Shown one piece after another: positions 48,901 to 58,000 of a stretch of DNA of 64,000 nucleotides. The DNA lies in the NCBI GenBank assembly GCA_902800525.1, contig CADCEV010000012.1:54824-118823 (forward strand), in the 5' to 3' direction. Both the position numbers and the translations under genes were made by a program. Within the stretch, counting starts at the first letter, position 1. Every line of letters starts with the position of its first letter. A model generated the notes under the pieces. The model was not told the DNA's origin and did not search any database. It saw only the letters and a program-made list of their open reading frames with translations. The stretch comes from an uncultured Bacteroidales bacterium. Lineage in GTDB: Bacteria; Bacteroidota; Bacteroidia; Bacteroidales; Paludibacteraceae.

Positions 48901-51569
48901 TTGTCAATTGTGTCTCCGGCAAGGCTGTTCCAACGGAAGTTCTCTTTGTCCTCCCACGAAGGAGCCTCGGCGGTACTGTTGAAGCGGACAAAGACGATAC
49001 TATCGGCATCGGCGTCTAATTTGACACTCAGCGTATCGTTGCCCGCAGATTTCGGCGCGAAGAACGCGGTCCATTGATCTGCCATTGCATGTCCCTCTTT
49101 CCGGGTCCAGATCCATGCGGCAATCTTTGCTTTTTCTTCAGCCCATACGCCCGGCACAAACAGCAAGTCTTTCAGAACAATCGCCTTTTCGTCTGCGGTA
49201 ATGGTGATCGGGTAAGCAGGCATCGTCAGCTGACCATTCTTGATCTCAACCGTAGTAGCCGGCTCTCCGGTCTTATACGCGCGTAAATTATAAATGTGAT
49301 AAGCGGCTGCGTCTTTCGGAGCTGCGGTTACGGTCAGTACGGTACCTTCCTGTACGGTTTTGCCAATAGCGGCTTCACCGTCCTTAACCGTGATCGTTCC
49401 GTGCTCCGGAGCGGTAACGGTTACATCAGAAGATACCTGTTCTGGGAAAGCGATGGAGATTTTGAGAGCAGCGGTCGAATAATCCACCTTGATCTCATAA
49501 TCACCTGCCTTATCAGCACGGAGTTGGATATTCTTAGCATCGGCCAGAGTCTGCTCTTCTGTTGTGCGCAAGAACCAATAACTCTCGCCGTCAGCCGGCA
49601 GACCGTACCATTTATTTTCGTCATCTACAATCTTGAAATAATAAGCCGCATTATCAGTTTCTCCTACAGGCGCAAGGTTGCTGATGGTGATATAAGCGAT
49701 CTTCTCCGTGGAATGACCGGATTTCTTTTTGAGCGGAAGAGCTTGCTTCCATGCCGTTTCTCCGAAAGCGGCGCCACCGTTCAGGACAAACGGAGTACTC
49801 AGATCCTCGTTATAATTAGCTACGGCAGAAACAGCATCACCATCACCATTGGTACGAACAGTGATAGAGAGATCTTTTGCGGCATTGCCGCTTACCACTA
49901 CCAAATTAGAGGAGAGGGTCCATCCGGCAAAAGCAAATCCTTCGGTTGCAGCCGAAGCGGTCAGTTCGGTTGTAGTAGCAATACCGATTGCAGCAACTGA
50001 AGCTTCCGCGGTATAAGCAGCAGTACCTGCATCGAAATGAACAGTAGGTTCGATAGCCACTATGTTCTCGCTAAACGAAGCACTTACACTGGCATTCTGA
50101 TAAGCGACCGCGCTGAATTCACCTGTTGCAGCATTGGTCTTAATTGCACCTTCGCCGGATACCTTTGTCCATTGGTCAAATGAATAGCCGGTATTCGGAC
50201 GGGCATAAATAGCGACATCGCTGTTGGCTTTGATATCCGCGATCATGGCATTAGCACCCCAAACACTCTTATCGGCACTCACTTCACCGCCTTCGCCGGC
50301 AAGCAGTGTAACAGAACCGCCGTCTATCTCTTTCCATTGGGCATAGAACGTCTTTGCACCTGTTGCGTCGGCTGCAATAGCCGTAATCGCTTCGCCGGTA
50401 CAAGTCGCGTTGTCATACCAGCCTAAGAACTGGTGATCCGCCTTGATTCCGTTAACCAACGTTACACCTGCGCCATACTGATAACTGCTCGGTAATGCTT
50501 CGGAGTTAGAACCGGAATACGCAGCATTGTTTTCATCCTTATAGGTAATGGCATAATTCTTACCCTCCCATTTAGCATACAGAGTACTATTGGCACGAGC
50601 AATCCATTTGCCATCTTTGTCGGTATAATTCTCCACACTGCTTTTCCAGGAGCCATCTGCGTTAATGACAGCAGTTCCTGTACCATTATCTTCGGTATAA
50701 TAGCCCTTGAAATCATAGTTCGCTTTTTCTGGAATAGTAATAGCGGTTGCAGCTACGCCGTACTCAGCCTCAACAGAAGCACTTCCCTTGTCGCCGCCTT
50801 CCTTATCAAAAGTAACGACCGGTGTCTGACATACAACACTGATTTTCTTAGTAGTTGCATCAATAGTAACCGTTACCGTACCTTCCATGGCAGGCTGGAA
50901 TTTCACATTTCCATCATCAGCCGAACAAGAAACCACGTTCTTGCTGGAAGCTGCGTCGTAAGCATCAAAGCCATAAGCATTTCCCCAACTATAAGTGGAT
51001 ACTTTAAACTTATGATCTGCTGCGGAAACGCCATTGATTGTTTTTGTGAAGATTCCTTTTTCCTTATTCCAAGTCATCTTGTTTGCCTCATCGGTGGTGT
51101 TCCATTCTGTTCCGCACCATCCGTCTCCGGCTATATACAAGGCTCCTTCCGGCAAAGTTGTAGATGCACATACTACCGGTTTTGAGGTATTATTAATGAT
51201 GGTGTTAGGGTAATAAACCAGAATATAAAAATCTACCGTGCAATAAACACAGATATTATCCCCGTCCCAATTTAAGCCGATGGATTTATCACCTTCCGTG
51301 TTTTGGATATCGGTACCATTGAAACCACGAGTAACGTAACCGTTATTGTAGTCCCAAGAATCAGCAGTTTTAGATACTTTAAAATTGTTGTTCGAGTTTC
51401 CGTTGTTGGAATAACCTTTGGCAGCAAAATAAGCGTAGAAGCCATCGGTACTTTCAGTCATTTCTGAGGCAGTCCAACCGTTTTGGTTGCCGCGATAGTA
51501 GTATGTGTCTGCTGCCCACATGCCTACGCTGAACAAAGCCATCAGAAGAAAAGAAAGAATTTTTCTCAT
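45945..51569 (-). CDS. Giant secreted modular protein with CBM26-like starch-binding and repeat domains, conserved tail
   Basis: An 1874-aa protein. The signal peptide ends near 19 (SVGMWA). N-terminal beta modules are followed by two Listeria-Bacteroides repeat units near 253 and 335 (YDFKGYYTEDNG, HQFLGWYDNATCTG) and bacterial-repeat units. CBM26-like starch-binding modules lie near 1126 (YAHAFVGEKGYQTWPGVEMT) and 1528 (NAYVFVDEHAVYKIWPGEAM). About 95-residue modules beginning KYYLTGDSALV, KYYITGNAALV and KYYISGDAAV lie near 913, 1221 and 1630, each with a DGDVTVT- or GDVTVTY-type strand and an FTVTGNF- or FTVEGNF-type end. The tail is NGQLLILYNERMYNVQGQ, ending VK. No glycosidase domain was seen. 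It should be a cell-surface starch- or glucan-binding scaffold. It lies downstream of a smaller protein built from the same modules. Confidence 0.85.
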   Translation of the reverse strand: MRKILSFLLMALFSVGMWAADTYYYRGNQNGWTASEMTESTDGFYAYFAAKGYSNNGNSNNNFKVSKTADSWDYNNGYVTRGFNGTDIQNTEGDKSIGLNWDGDNICVYCTVDFYILVYYPNTIINNTSKPVVCASTTLPEGALYIAGDGWCGTEWNTTDEANKMTWNKEKGIFTKTINGVSAADHKFKVSTYSWGNAYGFDAYDAASSKNVVSCSADDGNVKFQPAMEGTVTVTIDATTKKISVVCQTPVVTFDKEGGDKGSASVEAEYGVAATAITIPEKANYDFKGYYTEDNGTGTAVINADGSWKSSVENYTDKDGKWIARANSTLYAKWEGKNYAITYKDENNAAYSGSNSEALPSSYQYGAGVTLVNGIKADHQFLGWYDNATCTGEAITAIAADATGAKTFYAQWKEIDGGSVTLLAGEGGEVSADKSVWGANAMIADIKANSDVAIYARPNTGYSFDQWTKVSGEGAIKTNAATGEFSAVAYQNASVSASFSENIVAIEPTVHFDAGTAAYTAEASVAAIGIATTTELTASAATEGFAFAGWTLSSNLVVVSGNAAKDLSITVRTNGDGDAVSAVANYNEDLSTPFVLNGGAAFGETAWKQALPLKKKSGHSTEKIAYITISNLAPVGETDNAAYYFKIVDDENKWYGLPADGESYWFLRTTEEQTLADAKNIQLRADKAGDYEIKVDYSTAALKISIAFPEQVSSDVTVTAPEHGTITVKDGEAAIGKTVQEGTVLTVTAAPKDAAAYHIYNLRAYKTGEPATTVEIKNGQLTMPAYPITITADEKAIVLKDLLFVPGVWAEEKAKIAAWIWTRKEGHAMADQWTAFFAPKSAGNDTLSVKLDADADSIVFVRFNSTAEAPSWEDKENFRWNSLAGDTIDKIDLTYTITDWYEGTWDPYIPAKYYLTGDSALVVDAGLDKAKAWSPSAIKVTENTYVFAGLKKGHEYQLKATIDGQWETAKTYKDLTAKALGLKTDGADNIIFKMANDGDVTVTLTDKVFTVEGNFAMPTVAIAGNVTSWSPVEMELAENKLSASVTLKNLEFGLDSFKIVLDGNWISKNGEGESFYTFHRDWNEDKDIKGGNRNMILDRDNAGDYTFTWVFANDSLHIAFPAAPDTATIYFVNTNKDWTDKIYAHAFVGEKGYQTWPGVEMTNTGEKVWEKAIYSAKVPVTYSSVIFNNGEAKTATYAWTKDKPFFCDGSWYANKEAIPEIEPAKYYITGNAALVAYAGLAEESEWNAKAIKVTKDTFVFENLAAGYYLMKVVTKDAEPNWIGYDQLTEKSKGLLDAEDHQIGFTMEQAGNVTVVYKEGVFVVKGDYAKLPKVGLAANFNSWNWAENLLVPAKDSLSASLKVNLGVTDTIRFKMVSDGNWLSLNGEGESEYGIHRTWPSAAHVNIVDGRNFALTTDKEGEYTFTWTYADSTLTVKFPELVSYDVTVTAPTNGTITVKNGEDAISAPVQEGTVLTVTAVANDPAVYEIKNLRAYKTGEEGVEVAITDGKLIMPAYPITITADEEKIVYQTIYFVDKDGWNGVNAYVFVDEHAVYKIWPGEAMTKEERKVKEKDLYSYTFPAKYTTIIFNKKDETTTQTKDMLWSAATPYYCNGFWYASEEAVVLDATAKYYISGDAAVMGSWAPDAIKVASDSYTFPNLPAGTYRMKITLEGIWEEGKVKGYSDLTVQDPSFDTNSDNDIIFKLNEPGDVTVTYNATTFTVTGKFAQREYYIAGTFTNWKDNMVKMTEKDGNYATNIEIADITEAPLFKVVYVHGTDSVWYGLKSYSAMTSDDCSNWEIGGGEANIGIKPTKAGQYSFYFNPNGLFLTVEMPSQGGGTALDNIWATEKAQKVILNGQLLILYNERMYNVQGQTVK

Positions 51570-51608
51570 GATAATTAAATAATTAGATTAGGTTAGTAAT
51601 ATTTTGCA

Positions 51609-51632
51609 AGAGGAGTGCCGGAGCACCCCTCT
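51609..51632 (-). other. Intercistronic hairpin
   Basis: AGAGGAGTGCC-GG-(A)GCACCCCTCT forms a stem between the 463-aa and 1874-aa protein genes. It has no U-run on the minus strand, so it may be a partial terminator or mRNA stabiliser setting the ratio of the two proteins. No separate promoter was seen for the larger gene. Confidence 0.5.
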
Positions 51633-51654
51633 TTATTGCGTGCGAAAAGTATAA

Positions 51655-53046
51655 TTACTTAACGATTTGTCCCATTACGTTGTAACGAACGCCTGCTTTC
51701 TCAATAACGAGCATGCCGTTTACAACAGTCTTTACTGCCTTACCCTCTACAGCGGTATTGGTGATAGCAGTTGCTTCCTTTGCCTCGATATACATGTTGC
51801 CACCGAAAGCAGCCCAAGTCTCTTCTGCGTTGCCAGCAGGGCGGAAATAGATAGTCATCAAACCCGCATGGGCAGCATCTACGGTATAATTATAGTCGTT
51901 ATTCGGATACCATGATACGATAGCATCTGCTTCTACCTTTGCCACTTTGATCTTCTCACCTTCTGTGAGTGTGATTTCGAGTTTGTATTCACCCTCTTGC
52001 TCCGTTTGAGCGAACAATTGAGCTGCAGTTAATTTCGAAGCACTCCAATCATATTTATCACCAATCAGGTAGTATCCGTCTGTCAATGTCGGCTCGATCG
52101 AGGCGATGTCACCTGTTACGGTGAACTCGGTTCCTGTATATTTGACAGTTACATTTCCAATTGTGGTCATAGTGAATACTACGTTACCGTCCTTGTCGGT
52201 GGTCAAATTGGTTTTATTGGTCAAATCAGAGAAACCTTTCTTAGTTGCCCAAGTTCCATCCACGGTGATAGCGAAAGCATATGTGCCGGGAGCGAGATCC
52301 TCAAAGGTGTAACTCTCTGACGTTACCGGCAACTTGTCAGGATTCCAGTTACCCACTAATGTTTCGCCGGTGATATAGAATTTCACATTCGGGTCAACGG
52401 TTTTCTCTACGAAGTTACCGGTTACTGTAAATTCGGAAGCTGTATATTTGATAGTTACAGCACCTGCCTCTTTGAGAGCAAAGACAACGTTATTGTCGTT
52501 ACCGCTTTTCAGATTTGTTTTGTCCGTCAATTCACTATAACCTTTTGCGGTTGCCCAAGTACCGTCCACGGTTACTTTGAAAGCATATTCCTTGTTTGCC
52601 TCGAGGTTTGGAATTGTGACTGACTCTTCGTAAACCGGCAATTTGTCAGGGTTCCAGTTCCCTACTAAACTTTCACCGGTAACATAGAATTTCGGTTTTG
52701 CACCGGCTGCCTCTACATCTGCCAAAGTTGCATACCATACATTAGCATAGAAATACGGTTTTGCTTCATTATAAACGAGGTCGGCTGTTTGAGTTTTGTC
52801 TCCATTGTTGAAAATCAAGTTAGAGAAACCTTCTGGTACCTCATATGAATAAACATCAAAACCTTTTGCTTTGTCGATGGTCTTGGTCATAGCAACTCCG
52901 GGCCATTCTGCATTTTTCTTGTCTCCGTCTGCCCACATATAGGCATTGACAGCAGTCCATGCATCCGCATTAACAAAATAAACATTTCCCGCGAACATGC
53001 TTGTGCAGAACAGCACAGCTGCAAATAAAGAGAAAATCTTCTTCAT
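51655..53046 (-). CDS. Secreted CBM26-like protein with two 100-residue modules and conserved tail
   Basis: A 463-aa protein. The signal peptide ends near 19 (LFCTSMFAG). A CBM26-like module (NAYMWADGDKKNAEWPGVAM, then NLIFNNGDKTQTADLVY) spans about 20-112. Two closely similar modules follow near 117 and 225: FYVTGESLVGNWNPDKLPV and FYITGETLVGNWNPDKLPV, each with AFKVTVDGTWATAKGYSELT-type and EFTVTGNF/EFTVTGDI ends. A further beta domain (YYLIGDKYDWSASKLTAAQ) precedes the tail (NGMLVIEKAGVRYNVMGQ, ending VK). It is likely a surface starch-binding protein and partner of the 1874-aa protein downstream. Its promoter lies at 53106-53137. Confidence 0.85.
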   Translation of the reverse strand: MKKIFSLFAAVLFCTSMFAGNVYFVNADAWTAVNAYMWADGDKKNAEWPGVAMTKTIDKAKGFDVYSYEVPEGFSNLIFNNGDKTQTADLVYNEAKPYFYANVWYATLADVEAAGAKPKFYVTGESLVGNWNPDKLPVYEESVTIPNLEANKEYAFKVTVDGTWATAKGYSELTDKTNLKSGNDNNVVFALKEAGAVTIKYTASEFTVTGNFVEKTVDPNVKFYITGETLVGNWNPDKLPVTSESYTFEDLAPGTYAFAITVDGTWATKKGFSDLTNKTNLTTDKDGNVVFTMTTIGNVTVKYTGTEFTVTGDIASIEPTLTDGYYLIGDKYDWSASKLTAAQLFAQTEQEGEYKLEITLTEGEKIKVAKVEADAIVSWYPNNDYNYTVDAAHAGLMTIYFRPAGNAEETWAAFGGNMYIEAKEATAITNTAVEGKAVKTVVNGMLVIEKAGVRYNVMGQIVK

Positions 53047-53105
53047 GATAATTAGATTTTAGTTAATAAATATGGTTAATTTGTTGTGATTTCACAATTC
53101 GGGCA

Positions 53106-53137
53106 CAAAATTACTATATTTTTTTGATATATGCAAG
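53106..53137 (-). promoter_or_regulatory. Promoter of the secreted CBM26 protein operon
   Basis: Minus strand CTTG (CAAG at 53134-53137, context TTGCATATATC), 20-bp spacer, TAATTTTG (53113-53106). The rest of 53138-53290 holds nothing I recognise. Confidence 0.7.
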
Positions 53138-53293
53138 AGAAAAATGTATTTTTTTACTTTTTTCGTTAATTATTTGTATTTAGGAGCACAAAACGAAACG
53201 AAATCTTTCGAAACCTTTCTAAATAGTCATGTTCTTGGAATAGTACTGTTGCAATAATTTACGAACATAAACGAACGGCGATAAGGCGTTTCA

Positions 53294-53327
53294 GAAAGAA
53301 GGCGCACATTACTGCACGCCTTCTTTC
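53294..53327 (-). terminator. Terminator of the frameshifted secreted protein gene
   Basis: A perfect 11-bp stem (GAAAGAAGGCG 53294-53304 with CGCCTTCTTTC 53317-53327), 25 bases past the stop at 53352. Confidence 0.75.
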
Positions 53328-53351
53328 GAAATGGGTCTTTCGACCTTTGAC

Positions 53352-55010
53352 TTACTTGATTATTTGTCCTTGCGCATTGTAAGTCTTACCGTTCTTCATA
53401 ATCATCAGTTGACCGTTCAACATTACCTTGACTGCTTTCTCGCCTGCCTCGGTGTTATCCAGCGCTGTACCCGGCACTGTCGGCATATCGATAGACAGTT
53501 TCATTTCTTCAGGAACGAAGTAGAAGGTGTATTTGCCTGCACAGCTCAGTTGGAGACCGATGTCTGTATTACCACCGCCAATGATCCAGTTCGCACAATT
53601 ATCCGGTGTCATCGTAGCTTCACTGGCAAGACCATACCAGGTCTTGTACGGACCTTGTACACGAACTACTTTGAATTTCTGTGCTTCTGTCGCATTGATA
53701 GTAACTGTAGCTTTATACATACCTGCGTCTTCCGTCATCTCAGCCATGTTGGTCTCCCAAGAGGTAAAGTCACCGGCGATGTAATACTTAGACTCTGGCA
53801 TATCCGGGAAGCCAATCTCGATGGCATTGGTAGCGTAAGTCCATGTGAAGGTATATTCACCCTCAAAGTCAGCGTGGAAATACATATTAGCGCCGTTCTC
53901 AGTAATTTCGCTTGCACCGGTAAAGTCACGCTTGTACTCATAACCATTACCGCGCCAGCCACCATCAACGATTATCTTGAAGTTCGGCCAACTGTCTGCT
54001 GCGAAGTTCACCTTAATCGAAGCCTTGGTATAGTCCTCGTTCGGAGTGAGCTGAATTTGTGACCAATCCTCGCCGATACCATAAGCCAGTTTCACTTCCG
54101 GCACAATTACTTCCACATTCAGGTCGTAAGATACCTGAGCTGCCTTGTAGTCGTTGTTGCCGTAGAAGGTAGCGTAGATCTTGGTGGTTCCGAATGCTTT
54201 CGGAGTGATCTCGCCAGTAGCAGAGTTAACCTCAGCCACGTCGGTATTCTCAGCGCTAAATTCAATAGCCAGCTCGTTCGGGTTGCTGAATTCAGGCAGG
54301 TCGCTGTTGATAGCTACACCGTCTTTAACCTCGATGCTGCCATTAGCCTTACTCCAAGCAATACCTGCTTCTTCTTTCTCGATGATCTTAGCGCTAAATA
54401 CATAATCCATTTTTCCTATAGTACCTACCATTTCATCAATAGGCTTATTATTGACAACCACCTTGCCTGCTTTGTAGTTCGTCTCCGGAATGATCTCGAA
54501 GATCAGTTGAGTACCCAGTACTAACTCATCGCCGGAGGTAACCTTAGTACCGTCTTTACTGTACTTGACAACTAATGTTCCGTGATCCGGTTGCACAATA
54601 GTTACTTTGTGCTTTATCACCGTCACGGCTACGAGTTCCGCTGCACTTTCAATGCCTTCCCATGTAGCCTTAACAGATACATTGTTATCCATTGCAACAG
54701 TAGCTGGAGTAGCTGCCCAAGTGATTTCAGCGGCAGGAATCTCATACTCTTCCTCGTTGGTATAAACAGCCTTTGCGCCTAAGCCTTCGAAGGAGAACTT
54801 ATATCCGTACTCATAAGCGGTATTGCTTGCCTCGCCGGTGATGACTACGGAAGCCGGAGCAACCACCGTCAGGGTGTAGCTAACCTCTTTAGCCGCGTAC
54901 TCATCATTGCCTGCAAAAGCAGCTTTGATGACGGTAGAACCCGCTGCTACAATAGAGATCTCGCCTTCGTGGTCTTCCTCATTGGAGATAGTAGCCCAAA
55001 CCAAGTTCAT
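53352..55010 (-). CDS. 3' part of a frameshifted giant secreted protein (with conserved tail)
   Basis: A 552-aa open frame beginning inside a repeated Ig-like module (LVWATISNEEDHEG) without signal peptide or promoter, so it is not a separate gene. It continues the module series of the upstream frame (54979-59295), then has further Ig-like units, a CBM-like beta domain (YGIGEDWSQIQLTPNEDYT), a starch-module-like unit near 425 (KYYIAGDFTSWETNMAEM, also found at the end of the 1874-aa protein) and the tail (NGQLMIMKNGKTYNAQGQ, ending IK). Restoring one frame by one base near 55000 gives a protein of about 1980 aa. Either the gene is truly broken, or the break is an assembly or sequencing artefact in a repeat. 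Confidence 0.75.
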   Translation of the reverse strand: MNLVWATISNEEDHEGEISIVAAGSTVIKAAFAGNDEYAAKEVSYTLTVVAPASVVITGEASNTAYEYGYKFSFEGLGAKAVYTNEEEYEIPAAEITWAATPATVAMDNNVSVKATWEGIESAAELVAVTVIKHKVTIVQPDHGTLVVKYSKDGTKVTSGDELVLGTQLIFEIIPETNYKAGKVVVNNKPIDEMVGTIGKMDYVFSAKIIEKEEAGIAWSKANGSIEVKDGVAINSDLPEFSNPNELAIEFSAENTDVAEVNSATGEITPKAFGTTKIYATFYGNNDYKAAQVSYDLNVEVIVPEVKLAYGIGEDWSQIQLTPNEDYTKASIKVNFAADSWPNFKIIVDGGWRGNGYEYKRDFTGASEITENGANMYFHADFEGEYTFTWTYATNAIEIGFPDMPESKYYIAGDFTSWETNMAEMTEDAGMYKATVTINATEAQKFKVVRVQGPYKTWYGLASEATMTPDNCANWIIGGGNTDIGLQLSCAGKYTFYFVPEEMKLSIDMPTVPGTALDNTEAGEKAVKVMLNGQLMIMKNGKTYNAQGQIIK

Positions 55011-58000
55011 TGGTCAATGTCGGCAGCGTGTAAGTCTTACCTACGGTGTAAGCCTTCGCCTCTGCTGCGCTCCAAGCCAACTGCTCGTCGGTAATCGTAC
55101 GGAGTTGTTTGGTGACAGCTACATTCTTCACATCCGAAGTGATACCCTGCCATGTAGCAGTTACCTCGATGTTGGTGTTGGCGGTAATAGCCGGAGCCTC
55201 AGCAGGAGCCCATGTGATTTCCTCTGCCGGAATCTCGTACTCAGTTTCGTCAGCATAAGTAGCTTTAGCGCCCAAACCTGCAAGACTGAAGGTCTCGCTG
55301 TAGAAGTACTCGGTCTTGGTTGCCTCGCCGGTAACGACTACGGTAGCCGGAGCATAGACGGTGAGGGTGTAGCTAACCTCCTTGGCTGCATACTCATCAT
55401 TGCCTGCAAAAGCAGCTTTGATGACGGTAGAACCCGCTGCTACAATAGAGATCTCGCCTTCGTGGTCTTCCTCATTGGAGATAGTAGCCTTGGTCAATGT
55501 CGGCAGCGTGTAAGTCTTACCTACGGTGTAAGCCGTAGCGGCATCTGCACTCCAAGCCAACTGCTCGTCCGTGAGCTCACGGAGTTGCTTGGTGACAGCC
55601 ACTACTTTAGCATCGCTGGTCTTGCCGCCATAAGTAGCAGTTACGTTTACATCGCCGGTAGCGGTAACCTTATCCGGATCAGCAGCCCAAACGAGACCTT
55701 CTTCAGAGGTGACATCTTTCTCGTAGCCGGTGTTGTAAATAGCTTTAGCGGTCAGACCTTTAAACGAGAAGTCATCGTTATAGTAGTACTCGGTATTGGT
55801 TGCCGTACCGGAGATAACTACAGATTTTACCACAGCAGCAACACGGTTAGAAATAACGTTGCCTTGTTTCAACTCATGAGTTGTGCCATAGAGAGTATAT
55901 TCTCCGGTGATAGTTACTTTGTCACCCACAGCTACAACTTCAGCAATTCCTTCTCCAACACCGCGGTAGCTTTGGAACTGAGCTTCGCTTTCTGCTCCTG
56001 TATCCGAGATATTGAAAGTAATGTTGCTATGTTCTGTACTATATTCGGTTACAATCTCACTTACAACACCAGTTACGGAAATGTCACCCAGGAATGCTTT
56101 CTTAGTAGCAATATAAGCGAACAGGTCACTTACGGTCTCGAACGGAATATTGATTCCATAAGTAGCAGAAACGACCTCCGATTTGTTGTCACCGTCAATA
56201 GCAATCGCCTTGATGGTGTATGAGCCATAAGAATCCAGAGCGATAGCAGCTGTGTAAGGAGTACTTTCCGTTGTCGGATCTGTTCCATCAAGTGTGTAAT
56301 AGATTGTACCATCAGCCGCATTCAATTCGATGGACTTGGTTTCTGTATAGGTTCCAGCCTCGACGCTGAATGTCGGATTCGCCAACTTCTTCGGACCGGA
56401 GGTGGTATAACCATTCCAAGTAGCGTCCCCTACTACATGTTTATAGAGAGAAACTTCATCCATAGAGCCTTTGCTTGCATATACATTGAAACGATCACTA
56501 CCTTTATTATAATTATAGAACATAGTGTAGTCAGTTTCACTTAATGTTCCTGTTACAGTAGCCACTTTCGTTTCATTGTTAAAGGAAATGCTCCATTTGA
56601 ATTCTTCGTTTTGCAGGCCAATCTGTTTTGCTGCTTTAATGTATAAGTATTGTCCTTCATTAGTAAGAGTCCATCCGTCATCTGCGTTTCCTCCTACTGT
56701 GTATTGAAGTGCTCCAGAAGCAAGCGATGTGATTTTACTCTTATCAGCATTATAAGTAGAAGCAGTAGCATTCATATATGTGTAAGTACCGAAACTACCA
56801 TTGGTCTTCATATCATTGGTTGTATATGAAGGGATTGTACTGAAAACAACTACATCACCAGCTTTAACTTCTGTAGTAACTTGCCACTCATCGAGTGCTC
56901 CGTGACCGGAAGCATAAACTGCATAGAGTTTATTAGAAGTTGCATTGAATGTAAATTCTGCGCCCGGTTCGAGATAAGCCGGTTTAACATCAGTTTTAGC
57001 TATCTCAACGGTGCTCCAACCCACGAACGTCTTCTCGGGAATGGTTGTCTCCACTTCTGTCGGCAGAGCCACTACATCATTCAATTTGTGCGAACCCGGC
57101 AAAGCACGCTCCACACCATTCTCGCTCAGCGTCAGCGTAGCAGCAGGATAATCTGCAGTAGTAAAATAGCCTTCCAATACAGGGTTACCTTCTTCACAAT
57201 AGTCTGTACCATCACCTACTGCCATGATTGTATAATCATAACGAGTATTAACTTTCGTATTAAGAATAGATGTAGTGAGGCTTGAAGTCTTTAAGTTAGT
57301 AATCTTTGGATCACCTTCATGCTCAGTTACGTTAACGAGATATTGGCTTGCATTAGCAACAGCTGTCCATGCTAATTGAGCATTGTCATAAGAAGCCCAG
57401 GTATTCTCGTTATCCAATGTCGGCTTTTCCAGTAAGGAACAAGAAGGTGCATCAATGATAGTAACAGACATCTCGCCTACTTCGTAATCTGAGAATTCAC
57501 GATTACCGGTGCACCTTACATCAATAATTTTCTCAGAAAGCGTACCCTTTTCATCTGTGGAGGTAGGATATACATAGACATCAGTATCTACAACGCCGTT
57601 CTCATCTGCCGTCGGGCTATAAGGATCTGCTGTAAAACCCACAGCACAATTAACACGTAACTCTTTGTTAGCGGTCAAATTCTCCACATGCAAATGGAAT
57701 GACTTCTTGTAGTCAGTAGGATCGGCACCTTGATAAATCTCTCCAAAATCAAAACTCGGGACATTAGTTACCGTAACAATACCTCCTACGTGCATGGTTA
57801 CAGGAACAACTATGCCTTCTGTCAAACCTCCACCACTGATGGTTATATTCTCACTGAAATCGCCATAAGCAGCAGTAATCGGAGTAACAACAAGGCTTGC
57901 AATAACAGCTCCTGCATCGGGCTCCAAGCTGTCACCTTCTTTGACTGCGACAGTGAATACATCCGTGTTGCTCGAAGTTGCAGTCAAATCCGACGTCAAG

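Noticed and set aside
46128-49019. A 963-codon open frame antisense to the giant secreted protein
   Set aside because: It mirrors the Val/Thr-rich coding sequence of the minus strand; no start signal, signal peptide or family features.
53352-55010. Treating the 552-codon frame as an independent secreted protein
   Set aside because: It starts in the middle of a repeated Ig-like module and lacks a signal peptide and promoter; it is the 3' half of the upstream gene.
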